From contig JAQGDQ010000039.1 of NCBI GenBank assembly GCA_030141605.1, forward strand, positions 853,941 through 907,923: DNA of 53,983 bases. The letters are read 5' to 3'. The position numbers were made by a program, and so were the translations under genes. The notes beneath the pieces were generated by a model. The model worked only from the letters and a program-made list of their open reading frames with translations. It was not told the origin of the DNA and ran no database searches. Of the stretch, positions 13,000-22,479 are shown in pieces. Every line of letters starts with the position of its first letter. Position 1 is the first letter of the stretch. Origin of the DNA: Tubiluchus corallicola. Its lineage: Eukaryota; Priapulida; Priapulimorpha; Priapulimorphida; Tubiluchidae.

Positions 13000-15840
13000 A
13001 TGGAAATTTACATCTGTTTTGCGGTAAGTATCCTAACTTTTGCCTAAACAAGCTAGTTGGCTTTATATACATGCCCGTTAAAATATTAGAACTACAATAT
13101 ATGTAATATAATTTATTATTATTATCTATGTAAAATGACGCAAAGTAATAACGTTTTGCGTCATTTTATAAAATGAGTTTTCATATTATAATCACGAGCA
13201 AATTACACCTAGACAATGACATTAAAACTTCATGTTTTTAGCTGCATGAGCATTAACTCTTTTATGATCTGGAAAAAGTTTATATTATGCTTTCTAAAAA
13301 GTGATTGTTATCCTGGTTTTTGAAACAAATAGTATTGTTCTCAAAATAAGCTTCTCCTACACCCTTGGGCCTTGCATACTATTAACTATAACACTGTTTA
13401 TGTTGTATTGTATTGTATTGTATTGTGTTGTGTTGTGTTGTGCTGTGCTGTGCTGTACTGTACTGTACTGTACTGTACTGTACTGTACTGTACTGTACTG
13501 TACTGTATTGTATTGTATTGCATTGCATCGCATCGTATCGCATCGCATGCATTGCGTTGTGTCGTATTGTATTGTGTTATATGGTTATGACAAGGAGGGT
13601 CGTTTTAATTACTCTTATGATTTTTTAGGTTATATCATTTTACATGACATGCTTACTAAGAGAAACATTTAGTTTTTCCATCTACAGAGGAAACCATGAA
13701 AGGTGAGTAATTAATTATTGTAATCTTGTTGTGAAGATTATTATTAACGATGATTAAAACCGTTGCCTAATCTACGTGCACAAGCGCTTTTTCATTGAAA
13801 AGCCTGCTCGTCTATTGCCCAAACGTTCACTACCAAAATGTCCTACTTCCCAAGCATCCACTGCCCAAGTGTCCACTACCCAAATGTCCACTTTCCAAAT
13901 TTCCACTGCTAAAATGTCCACTGCCCAAATGTCCACTGCCGAATGTCCACTACAAAAAATTCCACCTGTTCAAGTGTGTCTACGCTAATTTCAGCAGATG
14001 TGATAGAACATATCATGCAGCAGCAAACTATTAGACCGCACAAGTTTATCATAAACCATACAAAATGTAGCTACCTATGTGCATAAGTGCTCTTTCATTG
14101 AAAAATCTTTTTGTAATCAATGCATTGACTACATTGTTTATCACGGATCATGCATTGACTCACCAATAAAAATGAAGTAAAAACTCACAATTAATTAGTT
14201 TTTGATACCAAACTTGAAAGACAGGAAATGTGAAGAAGTTGGTAATACCGAATTTGGTTGCCAGCTATAAGGGATGAACTTTGGATTGCCTTAATCACTG
14301 GTGGATACTGTGGTTTAGTGGTCTAAGGCGTCTGCCTTGTAAGCAGAAGATCTCTGGTTAGAATCCATACTGTATTATAACTTTCCCGTTTCTTGTCTTT
14401 CGAGTTTTGTATCAACTTTTAATTAATAGTAATAATGAATTATCCGCTTTTACTTTATTTTTATTAGTGAGTCTATGCATGTCCTTGATCTACATAAATA
14501 GGTACTTATTACAACAGTTATTGGTTCTTAAATGAAAGAGCGTTTATGCACATTAGGCGACGGTAGCCATACTTTGTGGGTTTTGTGTTAAACCTAAACC
14601 GTGTGCAGTCTAATAGTTTGCTGCTGCACGACTTGTTCTACCGCATCTGCTGCAATGGGCAGTGGACACACGGACAGGTGGAAATCCAGTAGTGGACACT
14701 CGGGCAGTGGATATTTGGAAACTGGCCATTTGGGTAGTGGACACTAGGGCAGTGGATGCTTGAGCAGTAGGACATTTTGGATGTGAACACTTGGACAATG
14801 GCCAAATTGGGCAGTGGACGCTTAGTTATGTACTTTAGGTAGCAAAACATGTAGGCATTATGTCTACTTATTCATCCATCATTCTGACCTTTCATCTGCC
14901 AGCCACTCTCTTCGTATATTTGTCTGTCTGCCTCTATGTCTGTATGCCTATAATATATTTGTCTATTTATCTGTCTACCTATATACGTCTATCTTGTTTA
15001 CTGCTGCTTGTCTACCTGCCTGCTTGCCAACTACTTATTTGTCTGCCAACTCATCTATTTACCACACAATTAGTTGCCAGTCTAGTTTTCTGTCCATCTG
15101 CACTTCCTGACACGTTTATATGGAGCTTTTTAACTGTGTATTTTTTAGTTGCCTGCCTGTCTGTCTGTCTGGCCGCCTACCTACCTACCTACTTGACTAC
15201 CTACTTACCTACACTAACCTAACTATCTACCTAACTAGCTACTTACCTACCTACATAATCTGGCGGTGGTCATAAGCGCCTATTAATCTGTCTTTGAAAT
15301 AAGATGTTTTGGCGTTCGTTTTCACAATTTCCACTTCAAAAATTGATTAAATACCTCATGATATCGTGTTCATATCCAAACTTTGCTCCAACTTTTTCAT
15401 ATTTCATGTATAAAGCCATTTTAATTGTAGATTAACAGCGCATCGCTTCGGATGCTGTTTTTACGATGCTAGTGTCACTGTTGTGACTTTTTTGCAGGAT
15501 ACTACAAGAACGGGACAAATCAATAGACCTGGAGTGCTGTCCCTCGTTGACTAACATTATAGAACCTTATGGAGGCATCTCTAGAGAGGAACACTTACTG
15601 GAGTTGTATCGGGATGTCAACTCTACGCAAAGATTCTATCAGACGTCATGCCGTCCCGAAGTAAAGAATAAGCCGTGTCATTTCGTCACTCACAGTTTAC
15701 GCCCATTGTCCAGATGCAAGCAGTTGTATTCATATCAATACGCCATCGTCCGCGATTACCTAGTCAATGAACCGTTTCGAGTGGACTATATTCGAGTTAA
15801 ATCAGGGTGTACATGTCAAATAACAAACGATTTGTTTTAA
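13000..15840 (+). CDS. Secreted Spätzle/neurotrophin-like cystine-knot protein (3 exons, 146 aa)
   Basis: Exons 13000-13023, 13629-13702 and 15498-15840 (441 nt; donors GTAAGT and GTGAGT, acceptors TTTTAG and TTTGCAG; phases agree). Residues 1-16 (MEIYICFAVISFYMTC) plus LL form a hydrophobic signal peptide split by intron 1. The mature part has cysteines at 46, 47, 84, 93, 106, 137 and 139. The segment KPCHFV...CKQLYSYQ resembles insect Spätzle (PCxF...CKQxY), and FRVDYIRVKSGCTC resembles the C-terminal end of neurotrophins and Spätzle paralogues. By family analogy the knot pairs 47-106, 84-137 and 93-139, leaving one cysteine for a dimer bond. N74-S-T is a glycosylation site. Expected role: extracellular ligand of Toll- or Trk-like receptors (inference). 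Insect Spätzle carries a long prodomain; here only about 25 residues separate signal and knot. The 3' exon is firm; exons 1-2 rest on splice phase and signal peptide. Another ATG at 12983 is out of frame. Confidence 0.72.
13131..13168. repeat. Perfect 14-bp inverted repeat
   Basis: TAAAATGACGCAAA, a 10-base loop, then its exact reverse complement. It lies in intron 1 of the Spätzle-like gene and contains a TGACGC/GCGTCA half-site on both strands. Could be a small MITE core or a binding site. Confidence 0.7.
13403..13578. repeat. Compound pentamer array (TGTAT, TGTGT, TGCTG, TGTAC, TGCAT)
   Basis: One pentamer register runs through successive variants: TGTAT, TGTGT, TGCTG, then a long TGTAC block, TGTAT, TGCAT, TGCAT/CGCAT. 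Each variant differs by one base from the last, as expected of stepwise mutation and local expansion. It sits in intron 1 of the Spätzle-like gene; the open frames through it are artefacts. Confidence 0.95.
13768..14830. mobile_element. 1.06-kb foldback element with 15-bp subrepeats in its arms
   Basis: The left arm (about 13768-14098) and right arm (about 14532-14830) are inverted copies along their whole length. In each arm, reading outward: AATGAAAGAGC, then TGCACAT, a diverged stretch, GTCTAATAGTTTGCTGCTGC, then about ten imperfect 15-bp units of type GCAGTGGACATTTGG. The spacer (14099-14531) contains a tRNA-derived SINE and an inverted SINE tail. Long inverted arms made of short tandem repeats are the hallmark of Foldback-type elements; no transposase is present. 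It lies in intron 2 of the Spätzle-like gene. The open frames with Ser-Thr-Ala-Gln repeats at 13776-14034 and 14610-14850 are the subrepeats read as protein. Confidence 0.8.
14304..14432 (+). mobile_element. tRNA-derived SINE (Thr-like head)
   Basis: 14304-14376 folds as a tRNA: acceptor GATACTG/CTGTATT (one mismatch, one wobble), A-box TGGTTTAGTGG, perfect 5-bp anticodon stem TCTGC/GCAGA with loop CTTGTAA (anticodon TGT, Thr), and a damaged B-box GGTTAGAATCC. A tail follows: TTTCTTGTCTTTCGAGTTTT, then GTATCAACTTTTAATTAAT. The same head and tail recur on the minus strand at 48222-48346, so this is a SINE family, not a tRNA gene. A headless inverted tail lies at about 14187-14255. Confidence 0.7.
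15140..15255. repeat. Degenerate CTGT / CTAC tetramer repeat
   Basis: TGCCTGCCTGTCTGTCTGTC passes into CTACCTACCTAC units; similar scattered phrases extend back to about 14920. The 120-residue open frame at 14860-15222 follows the repeat and ignores the splice sites of the surrounding intron. Confidence 0.7.
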
Positions 15841-16086
15841 AGTCAAATGAAGGCAGTCCCTCACAAAAGTAAGATGTTTTTAAAATATCTTTACTTTATT
15901 TAACTTTACAGCAATTATTGAACTGTTTACATATTTATGATGCGAAGATGTATATGAAACAACTTCAGGCGGAACCTTCTTTGTTTTCTCAGTACTATTG
16001 CAGTAATCAGTAATAGATTTTTTGGGTCTACATGGCTATGTCGTAATCAGTTTGGCATGGTATACTGTTCAAAGTTGCCATCTATC

Positions 16087-16092
16087 AATAAA
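16087..16092 (+). terminator. Candidate polyadenylation signal of the Spätzle-like gene
   Basis: AATAAA 247 nt after the stop codon, the first canonical hexamer downstream. Actual cleavage site unknown. Confidence 0.5.
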
Positions 16093-16734
16093 GTAGAGGA
16101 GGCCCCATACTGTGTTAGTGCCCTTTTAATGTAAGTGCTCACTCGATATTCGCATATTATAATTATGTTTCCATGTTTTCACATTTTAACAAAAAAAAGG
16201 ACATACTGTATTTTCACGAATCTTTCTTTTACAAATGTAAATCCCATTACGCCGTATAAGCAAAGAATGAGTGGAGCTGTATCAGGTGAAGCTCTGTAAA
16301 GATCTTTCAAAATTCGGTGAAATTGTGCATGAAGATTTGAGCAGCTGAGCAAAGACGTAGGCAGCGTGAGAAGACATGTTATGTGAGGATGTGCTGAGTT
16401 TGTGAGGATTTGTTGAAGTCGCGGGAATTTGTTAAAAGACAGGTGGAACTTTGTGAAGTATGTAAGACGCGCGGGAGAATTGTGTGCAGGTACCTAAATT
16501 GTGGAAGTAAGTGAAGATTTGCAAAAGTGACTTTTTACTAGCTACTGCACTTGATTCACACACCTCCACCTCCTGCAAACACGTTCAGCATTGGCGCTAG
16601 ACTGTACATAGAGACTGAAACTTTGTGATACATCCTAGTATTAACATGTCTAGACCTAAGTAATTTTAATCTTAAAAGAACTGTACAAATCACAGGCATA
16701 CTTCGAGCGTCAATTTAAACTACACTTTTTCGTT
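16093..16734. other. Intergenic with a decayed 20-bp-class repeat
   Basis: From about 16310 to 16530 the phrase TTGTGAAGATTTG and variants (GTGAGGATTTG, TTGTGAAGTATG) recur irregularly, suggesting an old minisatellite. No coding exon. Confidence 0.4.
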
Positions 16735-17275
16735 TTTCTTTTCTTTTCTTTTCTTTTCTTTTGTTTTTTCTTTTCTTTTCTTTTCTTTTCCTTTCCTTTC
16801 CTTTCCTTTCCTTTCCTTTCCTTTCCTTTCCTTTCCTTTCCTTTCCTCCTCTCCTCTCCTCTCCTCTCCTCTCCTCTCCTCTCCTCTCCTCTCCTCTCCT
16901 CTCCTCTCCTCTCCTCTCCTCTCCTCTCCCCTCTCCTCTCCTCTCCTCTCCTCTTCTCTTCTCTTCTCTTCTCTTCTCTTCTCTTCTCTCCTCCTCTTTT
17001 CTCTTCTCTTCGCTGCTCTTCACTTCTCTTTTTTCTTTCCTTTCCTTTTCCTTGCCTCTCCTTTTCCTTGCCTCTCATTTGTTTTCTTTCCCTTTTCTTC
17101 TTCTTTCTTCTTTTTTCCTTTCATTTTCTTTTCCTTTCCTTTCCTTTCCCTATTTTAGCTTTCCTTTCTTTCCCTTTTTTCTTTCGTCTTTTTTCCTTTC
17201 ATTTTCTTTTCTTTTCCTTTCCTTTCCTTTCCTTTCCTTTCCCTATTTTAACTTTCTTTTCTTTTCCTTTTTTTT
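16735..17275. repeat. 540-bp polypyrimidine tract, CTTTT/CTTTC/CTCCT/CTCTT pentamers
   Basis: Almost uninterrupted pyrimidines on the plus strand: blocks of TTTTC, TTTCC, CTCCT and CTTCT pentamers, then a more irregular half. Such homopurine-homopyrimidine mirror tracts can form triplex (H-DNA). The long open frames (Phe-Leu-Ser, or Glu-Arg-Lys on the other strand) are artefacts. Confidence 0.97.
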
Positions 17276-19741
17276 CCACTCCATTTCGTGGACAGAGGTC
17301 GTTACATGAACTGGCACGCAAGCGCCTCTAAATGGCGAAAAGTCAGAAATTAGTTGTTAACAATTAATTGCTTCACCGTGCAACAAGTTAATAATACACT
17401 TTATCTGCTAAACTCTGCATAATCCAAATTACCTTTGGGGCTATAATTACTACTACACTTGGCCTACCCAGCAGCCTAAAATACGCCTTCATCTCTGATG
17501 TAATTATTATTAAGGAGTGCTGGTCTCGAGATATTCATTCTTAAAGCATCCGTAAAGCAAACGTAGTCGAAAATAATCACAGCATGAACAGATATTTCCA
17601 TATTTATTCGTCATAGCAAAAATATAATCTTACGTATTGCAATGCTATGAATTTTCCCCTCATATTATGTATATATTAATATAAATATTGGACATATTAT
17701 TATTATTATTATTATTATTTTTTTTTTTTTTTTTTTATATCGTTTATTTAGAGTAACTATTTAATTATTAAAATGTCGGTAGTGGTTATCATTCTGGGCA
17801 ATTACATGTGCCTATCTAAATTTATGTTGCAAAGTATTCATTATGTTTTTGAAATATTTAAAGAAAACCATATTTTGGAAAAGTATAGCTGTGCAGTTAC
17901 AAGCATTTCTCTTGAGTTAAGTTTTAGTTCACCTATCAATCATTCACAGATGGACGTGCTCCTAATTAATAGACATTAAGTCATATTTTCTTGAATTCTT
18001 ATACGATTTGGCACACTGGAAGCTGAACTGGCACTTCGCGCGGAACTATTTTATGTACATGTATATGTTTGTGACGGGACTGATTATAGGCTTGTTATCT
18101 AGGATAAATGAAACACATAGTTGACAAAGATATTTTACACACGTTCTGATTTAATTTAGTGATACAATTCACGCTTACTCATGTTCTGGCATCTAATTTT
18201 TTGAAATTTCACATTTGCGTGCAATGTGTATACTTATTCGTGTTCGAAAAAAGATACCGCTGAAACAAGTAACAAACAAATAAATAACCCTGCAATTACT
18301 TATTTATTTATTTATTCATTCATTCATTTATAAGGCGTATAAGGTGTATAATATAAGGTTTTCTGATTTGAAGGACTTAAGCGAAAAAAACGAGTTTTAA
18401 TGAATTTCTCTCAACAAAAACCGAGTGTTTTCAAGCAAAGCTGCTCAGTAAACATTTCGGTTTTTTTAAACCAATGATACGTAACAGCGGTAAAACTTTC
18501 CTGTATAACACAGTTTGCATACAGAGTTCTTCTTCTACAGACATCTAGGGATATTAATCAAACTGTGAAGAGTAGTAATTTGCAAAGTGAAGAGGAAGAG
18601 CGTTGCCATCACTAATTATTGATCATTACTCGTACTTTACCTAATCCACCCTATGTGGATTTGTTGCACATTGTTCATGTGGACTTGTTGCACATTGTTC
18701 ATGTTTAACATTTTGTGATAAATGCATCATACTTTTGTCGCGTTTCTTTTGGTTTCCAACAGTCCTTCCCATGCAATTTTAATTACACAAGTTCACACTC
18801 ATTTGCAATCCAGGTATATCAGGTGACTAATTTTAATGGCTAAATAAAAAGAAGCCACTAGTTTTGTGCCTAACTTATTTCTCCGTGTCCTACGTTTTTA
18901 GCCACTATCGAGCTATTCGCCAAATTTGTCCATGCAATCTTTTCCGTCTATTAATGCGTAGTTAAATTTGATCCTGGGTCAAAATATGTAACTATTTCGG
19001 TAACGAGTAGCTTTGTATAACGCAGCGCTTACGTACGCTGCATCTGCGTTATTTAATTATCGGCATGTTACGTAGGTCGCACGTTATGATAAACAATCTT
19101 CGTTGAGTAAAAGGGCCACACCTAAAAATTATTTGTATAAGCGGGGTCGTAAATTTCGATGAGTAAACTAAACGCAGTTTAACGCCCCCTCACGAGCAGG
19201 TTGAAAGAATAATGAAACGCACAGCTCAAGTGAAAGTGCAATTTAATCCGAGTTTTTAGAGAAACCAGAAAAAAACAGACAATCAAATCAAATTGTATTA
19301 AAATAGGAAAAATACGTTTAACACTTTGACATTAACGATGTAATTGCTATAAATATGACTGATGATTGATTGATTTTACGCACATTACTGTCTACAAATT
19401 ATAATCCATATACTGCATGCTTCTTATTGTTTGTGTTCTTTCAATTATAATTAATGTGCTATACAAAAATGTACGCCTTTGGAGAAATGTATTTTTGCCA
19501 CACTAAATGTCATACTAAATAAGTGGTAAGGCCATTTTAGAAACTTCTGAGTAACAATTTTATCCTGTTGCATAAACTCGCATAACGGAATTCCTATGGG
19601 ATTAACACAACATTTAAAGCTTGAAAATGAATTGTAGAGTTTGTTCGTGTATGGTAAGTTGCACTTTCTTGACGCAACTAGGATTTTCTTAAATTAATGA
19701 CTTATTGTCGCATAACCACAGCTATATTACTATCTTAGTTA
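17276..19741. other. Intergenic, no gene seen
   Basis: About 2.5 kb without supported coding sequence. Contains (ATT)n plus a T run at 17697-17737 and short TTTA/TTCA runs at 18298-18330. The open frame 17773-17979 (+) has no recognisable motif. Confidence 0.4.
18654..18701. repeat. 24-bp direct tandem duplication
   Basis: TGTGGATTTGTTGCACATTG followed by TTCA, then the same 24 bases again with one substitution (T to C). A recent local duplication. Confidence 0.85.
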
Positions 19742-19930
19742 TGTCGCAGAGAAGAGGTCACTACTGAACACCTTTTTGGATGTCTAGCAATATGTGCTAA
19801 TAAATGGGACCTATCAGTGCAGGACATAAGCAGCTCAAATATGGATGAACTAAGAAAAGTTAGAACGTATGTCAATAAAATTGTAATCAAATACAAGGAA
19901 ACTGTAAAGCAGTCACGACAAAGTGAATGA
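19742..19930 (+). mobile_element. Non-LTR retrotransposon C-terminal zinc-knuckle remnant
   Basis: An uninterrupted 62-codon frame from TGT at 19742 to TGA at 19928-19930 begins CRREEVTTEHLFGC, followed by a basic Lys/Arg-rich tail. The pattern C-x(3)-E-x-TTEHLF-x-C is the usual cysteine-histidine block near the end of R2/R4- and jockey-type reverse transcriptase ORFs. The first cysteine pair partner and everything upstream are missing, so this is a 5'-truncated or decayed insertion. Confidence 0.6.
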
Positions 19931-20719
19931 TATAAAAGTATACAGCGTGATTTACAAGTAAAGTAAATTCGTGTAATTGATCTTGGGAACAGATAGTTTT
20001 TTGGTGAAGAGGATCGAGCGTATCCACGATATATGTAAAATTTCTAAGGCGGGAAGGAAACTGTATTTGGAACAATCATGTAGTGCAGTAATCACGTTTG
20101 GTTTTTCTGTCTCTCTGTGCATAAAGTAGTGCAAAGCACAGCATTTAACTGATAAATTACATGCTGCATCAGTTGCAAACTTCAATGCATGAAAATGAAT
20201 ATGCACACTGCATATAGATAAAAAATCAAATACTTTGGAATCTAAACTACTTAAACGTCACCAATACAAAAATGAAAATTAGTACTAGGTAATGCACTTA
20301 CTCATACTTTTATTTAAAATATTGTTTTTCATTACATTGCTATGTACATTCTTATTAAAATAACAAATGCGTCATTTCATGACGTTTAATTTTCAGCACA
20401 TAAAGGCTTATTATGCTTAGCAAGCTGCAACTTACCGTATCAGCAGCAGAATATTGGAATACAAAATTACATTGAAAATACATCTTAAAGGCCAGTTTAT
20501 CAGCTTTGGTCCTGCTTTATATACCGTTACGATGATTATATCATTATTACAGTACATTGCACACTGCTAAATTTACAAATCAGAAATCATTTCACTTTGC
20601 AAAGTTTATTCCCCTAGCTAATACATGTAAAAGTTTTAAGTTTGAAAATAAACTGTTAGGTAAATTCTGAAATGAACGTAGGTGCCACATAAGTAGGAGT
20701 TTTGTAAACATGTCAATAT
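19931..20719. other. Intergenic, no gene seen
   Basis: A+T-rich, no coding signal. Open frames at 19887-20206 (-) overlap the LINE remnant and are not credible. Confidence 0.4.
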
Positions 20720-21748
20720 TTAAGGTGAACATCCATTAGAGTTTGAAGAAAGTAATCCATCCAGGAGCTCATCTAAGTCACTCTGCACTTGTGCATCTAA
20801 AGAACCACAAATATCAAACGCTTGTTTACACATTACTGCAAAGAAACATCATGTGATGTATGGGGCCATTTATAACTTATACATAATTATATAATATATA
20901 ATCATATATTACACACATATATTACATATATATGTAAATATATATCGGGTGGCACAGAAAAATGCTCCGACGTGCAGACTACAATAGCATTAGAAGCAAG
21001 CGCTCAACAAAGTCGAAATTTCGCAGTGTGATACTGTAGTATAACATTTGGCTATTACAAAGTTGATAGTTGTAGAAGATTTTAAGTTATAGCAGAAAAA
21101 CTTCTGCATGTTAAAAATTTAAATGCCAGAATAATGTCAGCTAATCATCAATTGAAAAAAGCCAAATCGATGTATTTAAATCATCAGTGCATGGCAGAAA
21201 ATCAATAAGAAATCAATCAGTTTACATCATGATCTTCACCATAGAAAATAAAATACAGATGAAGATTTGTTTTCAAGAAAAAATGGAACTTAATCCTATG
21301 AACTACGATATCTGGATTTCCTGAAAAAGTATACGATTGACGCACAGAAACGTTTGACTGTGGCGTAGAGTTACTAAAGGCAAAAGTTGTTGAGTGGTGG
21401 ACCAAATACCCCTTAAAGTAAGAAACTGTGTTAACTACTGGAAGAAATGGCTTAGTTTCGTTTGCTGTAAAAATGGTGGAAGCATATAGAACACTTTAAA
21501 TTTTAGTAATAGTGACCCACAAAATTTAATACGCATTTAGTTTATTTACAAAAACTAAAGTGTGAAGTTACTAACCGGCAGAGGTAGCACTACGATATGA
21601 AAAATACTGATACTCTAACTGACAATGGTGTGCCCCAAACTATCACATCCCCTATAGTGCTTATAGCTTTAGCTACACATAAAGCACGTAAAGCAATGTT
21701 GAAGAACTTGTTTTTATCAATCTTGAGCAAAGCCTCGCTGTAAGTCAT
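20720..21748 (-). CDS. Candidate unassigned small gene, three possible exons
   Basis: Three open segments on the minus strand look more protein-like than their surroundings. A: ATG at 21748 in good context (AACCATGAC), reading MTYSEALLKIDKNKFFNIAL and on through ALRALCVAKAISTIGDVIVW to a stop at 21590. B: 21375-21464, after acceptor TTTTTACAG, starting NETKPFLPVVNTVSYFKGYL, donor GTAACT. C: 20720-20835, after TTTCTTTGCAG, containing CKQAFDICGSLDAQVQSDLD then an amphipathic ELLDGLL and a stop. B to C joins in phase (A+TA gives Ile); A to B does not, so an exon may be missing or A may be separate. I recognise no family. It lies just beyond the TBC1D13 3' end on the same strand. Confidence 0.3.
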
Positions 21749-22247
21749 GGTTCAGGACTTTAAATATCTGACTAACAATTTACTTAAATACAAATAAATG
21801 AGTTTACAAGCTTAGTAAGCAATAATGATTAAGTTCCAAAAACTAGATAGTCATATTTGAGTAAATAATGTTATATTATAATAAATTTCAAACTGAAGGA
21901 TTAAAATCATAGAATTTTACACATTTCAAGAAGATAAGCACTTTTTTGTTAACATAATAAAAATATCAAGTCTGTAATGTAGTAAAAATTGACCCATTTA
22001 GTAGCCATCCATAACCAAAAGTTTTCATGTTTTTAACAAGAAAGCAACAAACTACACATAAAATTTAAACTTTCATTACTAGAAAAATTACATTTCATTT
22101 ACACTTAGCCGGTTTCATCAACCTGAAGAAACTAGGAGTTAACGAAACGTCTTTTTCTCTATTCATAAAAATTCAAATATCATGATTGTGCGATTCGAAG
22201 TTATATTGCTGAAAAATGCCAGATCAAGTTGATCATATAATGAACTG

Positions 22248-22253
22248 TTTATT
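22248..22253 (-). terminator. Candidate polyadenylation signal of TBC1D13
   Basis: AATAAA on the minus strand, about 227 nt after the TBC1D13 stop codon. Confidence 0.5.
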
Positions 22254-22479
22254 CAAGACTTAAAAAGTTTTTCCAAAATTTCACAATTATCATTCAAAAT
22301 TGGATTGATTTTGTCTATTATTATTAATGTTGACTGGCATATTTTTGTGCATACATTATTGTACGAAACAAATGAAATCTAACAAATTGCATTGTTGAGC
22401 CCTGAATGTGTTACACAAGACATATCCTTCCAGCACTAACACTGTTTATCTAAACAATGGAACGATGAAGTCGATGATA

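Noticed and set aside
13301-13672. Open frame at 13301-13672 with Tyr-Cys-Ile-Val repeats as a possible leader of the ligand
   Set aside because: It reads the pentamer array and does not join the downstream exon in phase; the 13000-13023 exon gives a better signal peptide.
13776-14034. Ser-Thr-Ala-Gln repeat protein
   Set aside because: It is the 15-bp subrepeat of the foldback arm; the inverted copy gives the same on the other strand.
14304-14376. Functional tRNA-Thr gene
   Set aside because: The B-box lacks its key C, the D-arm is weak, and head plus tail recur as a SINE.
16710-17331. Long open frames rich in Phe-Leu-Ser or Glu-Arg-Lys
   Set aside because: Produced by the polypyrimidine pentamer tract; open in several frames and on both strands.
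18001-19700. CRISPR array or bacterial insert
   Set aside because: No regularly spaced repeats, no prokaryotic gene structure; the window is eukaryotic throughout.
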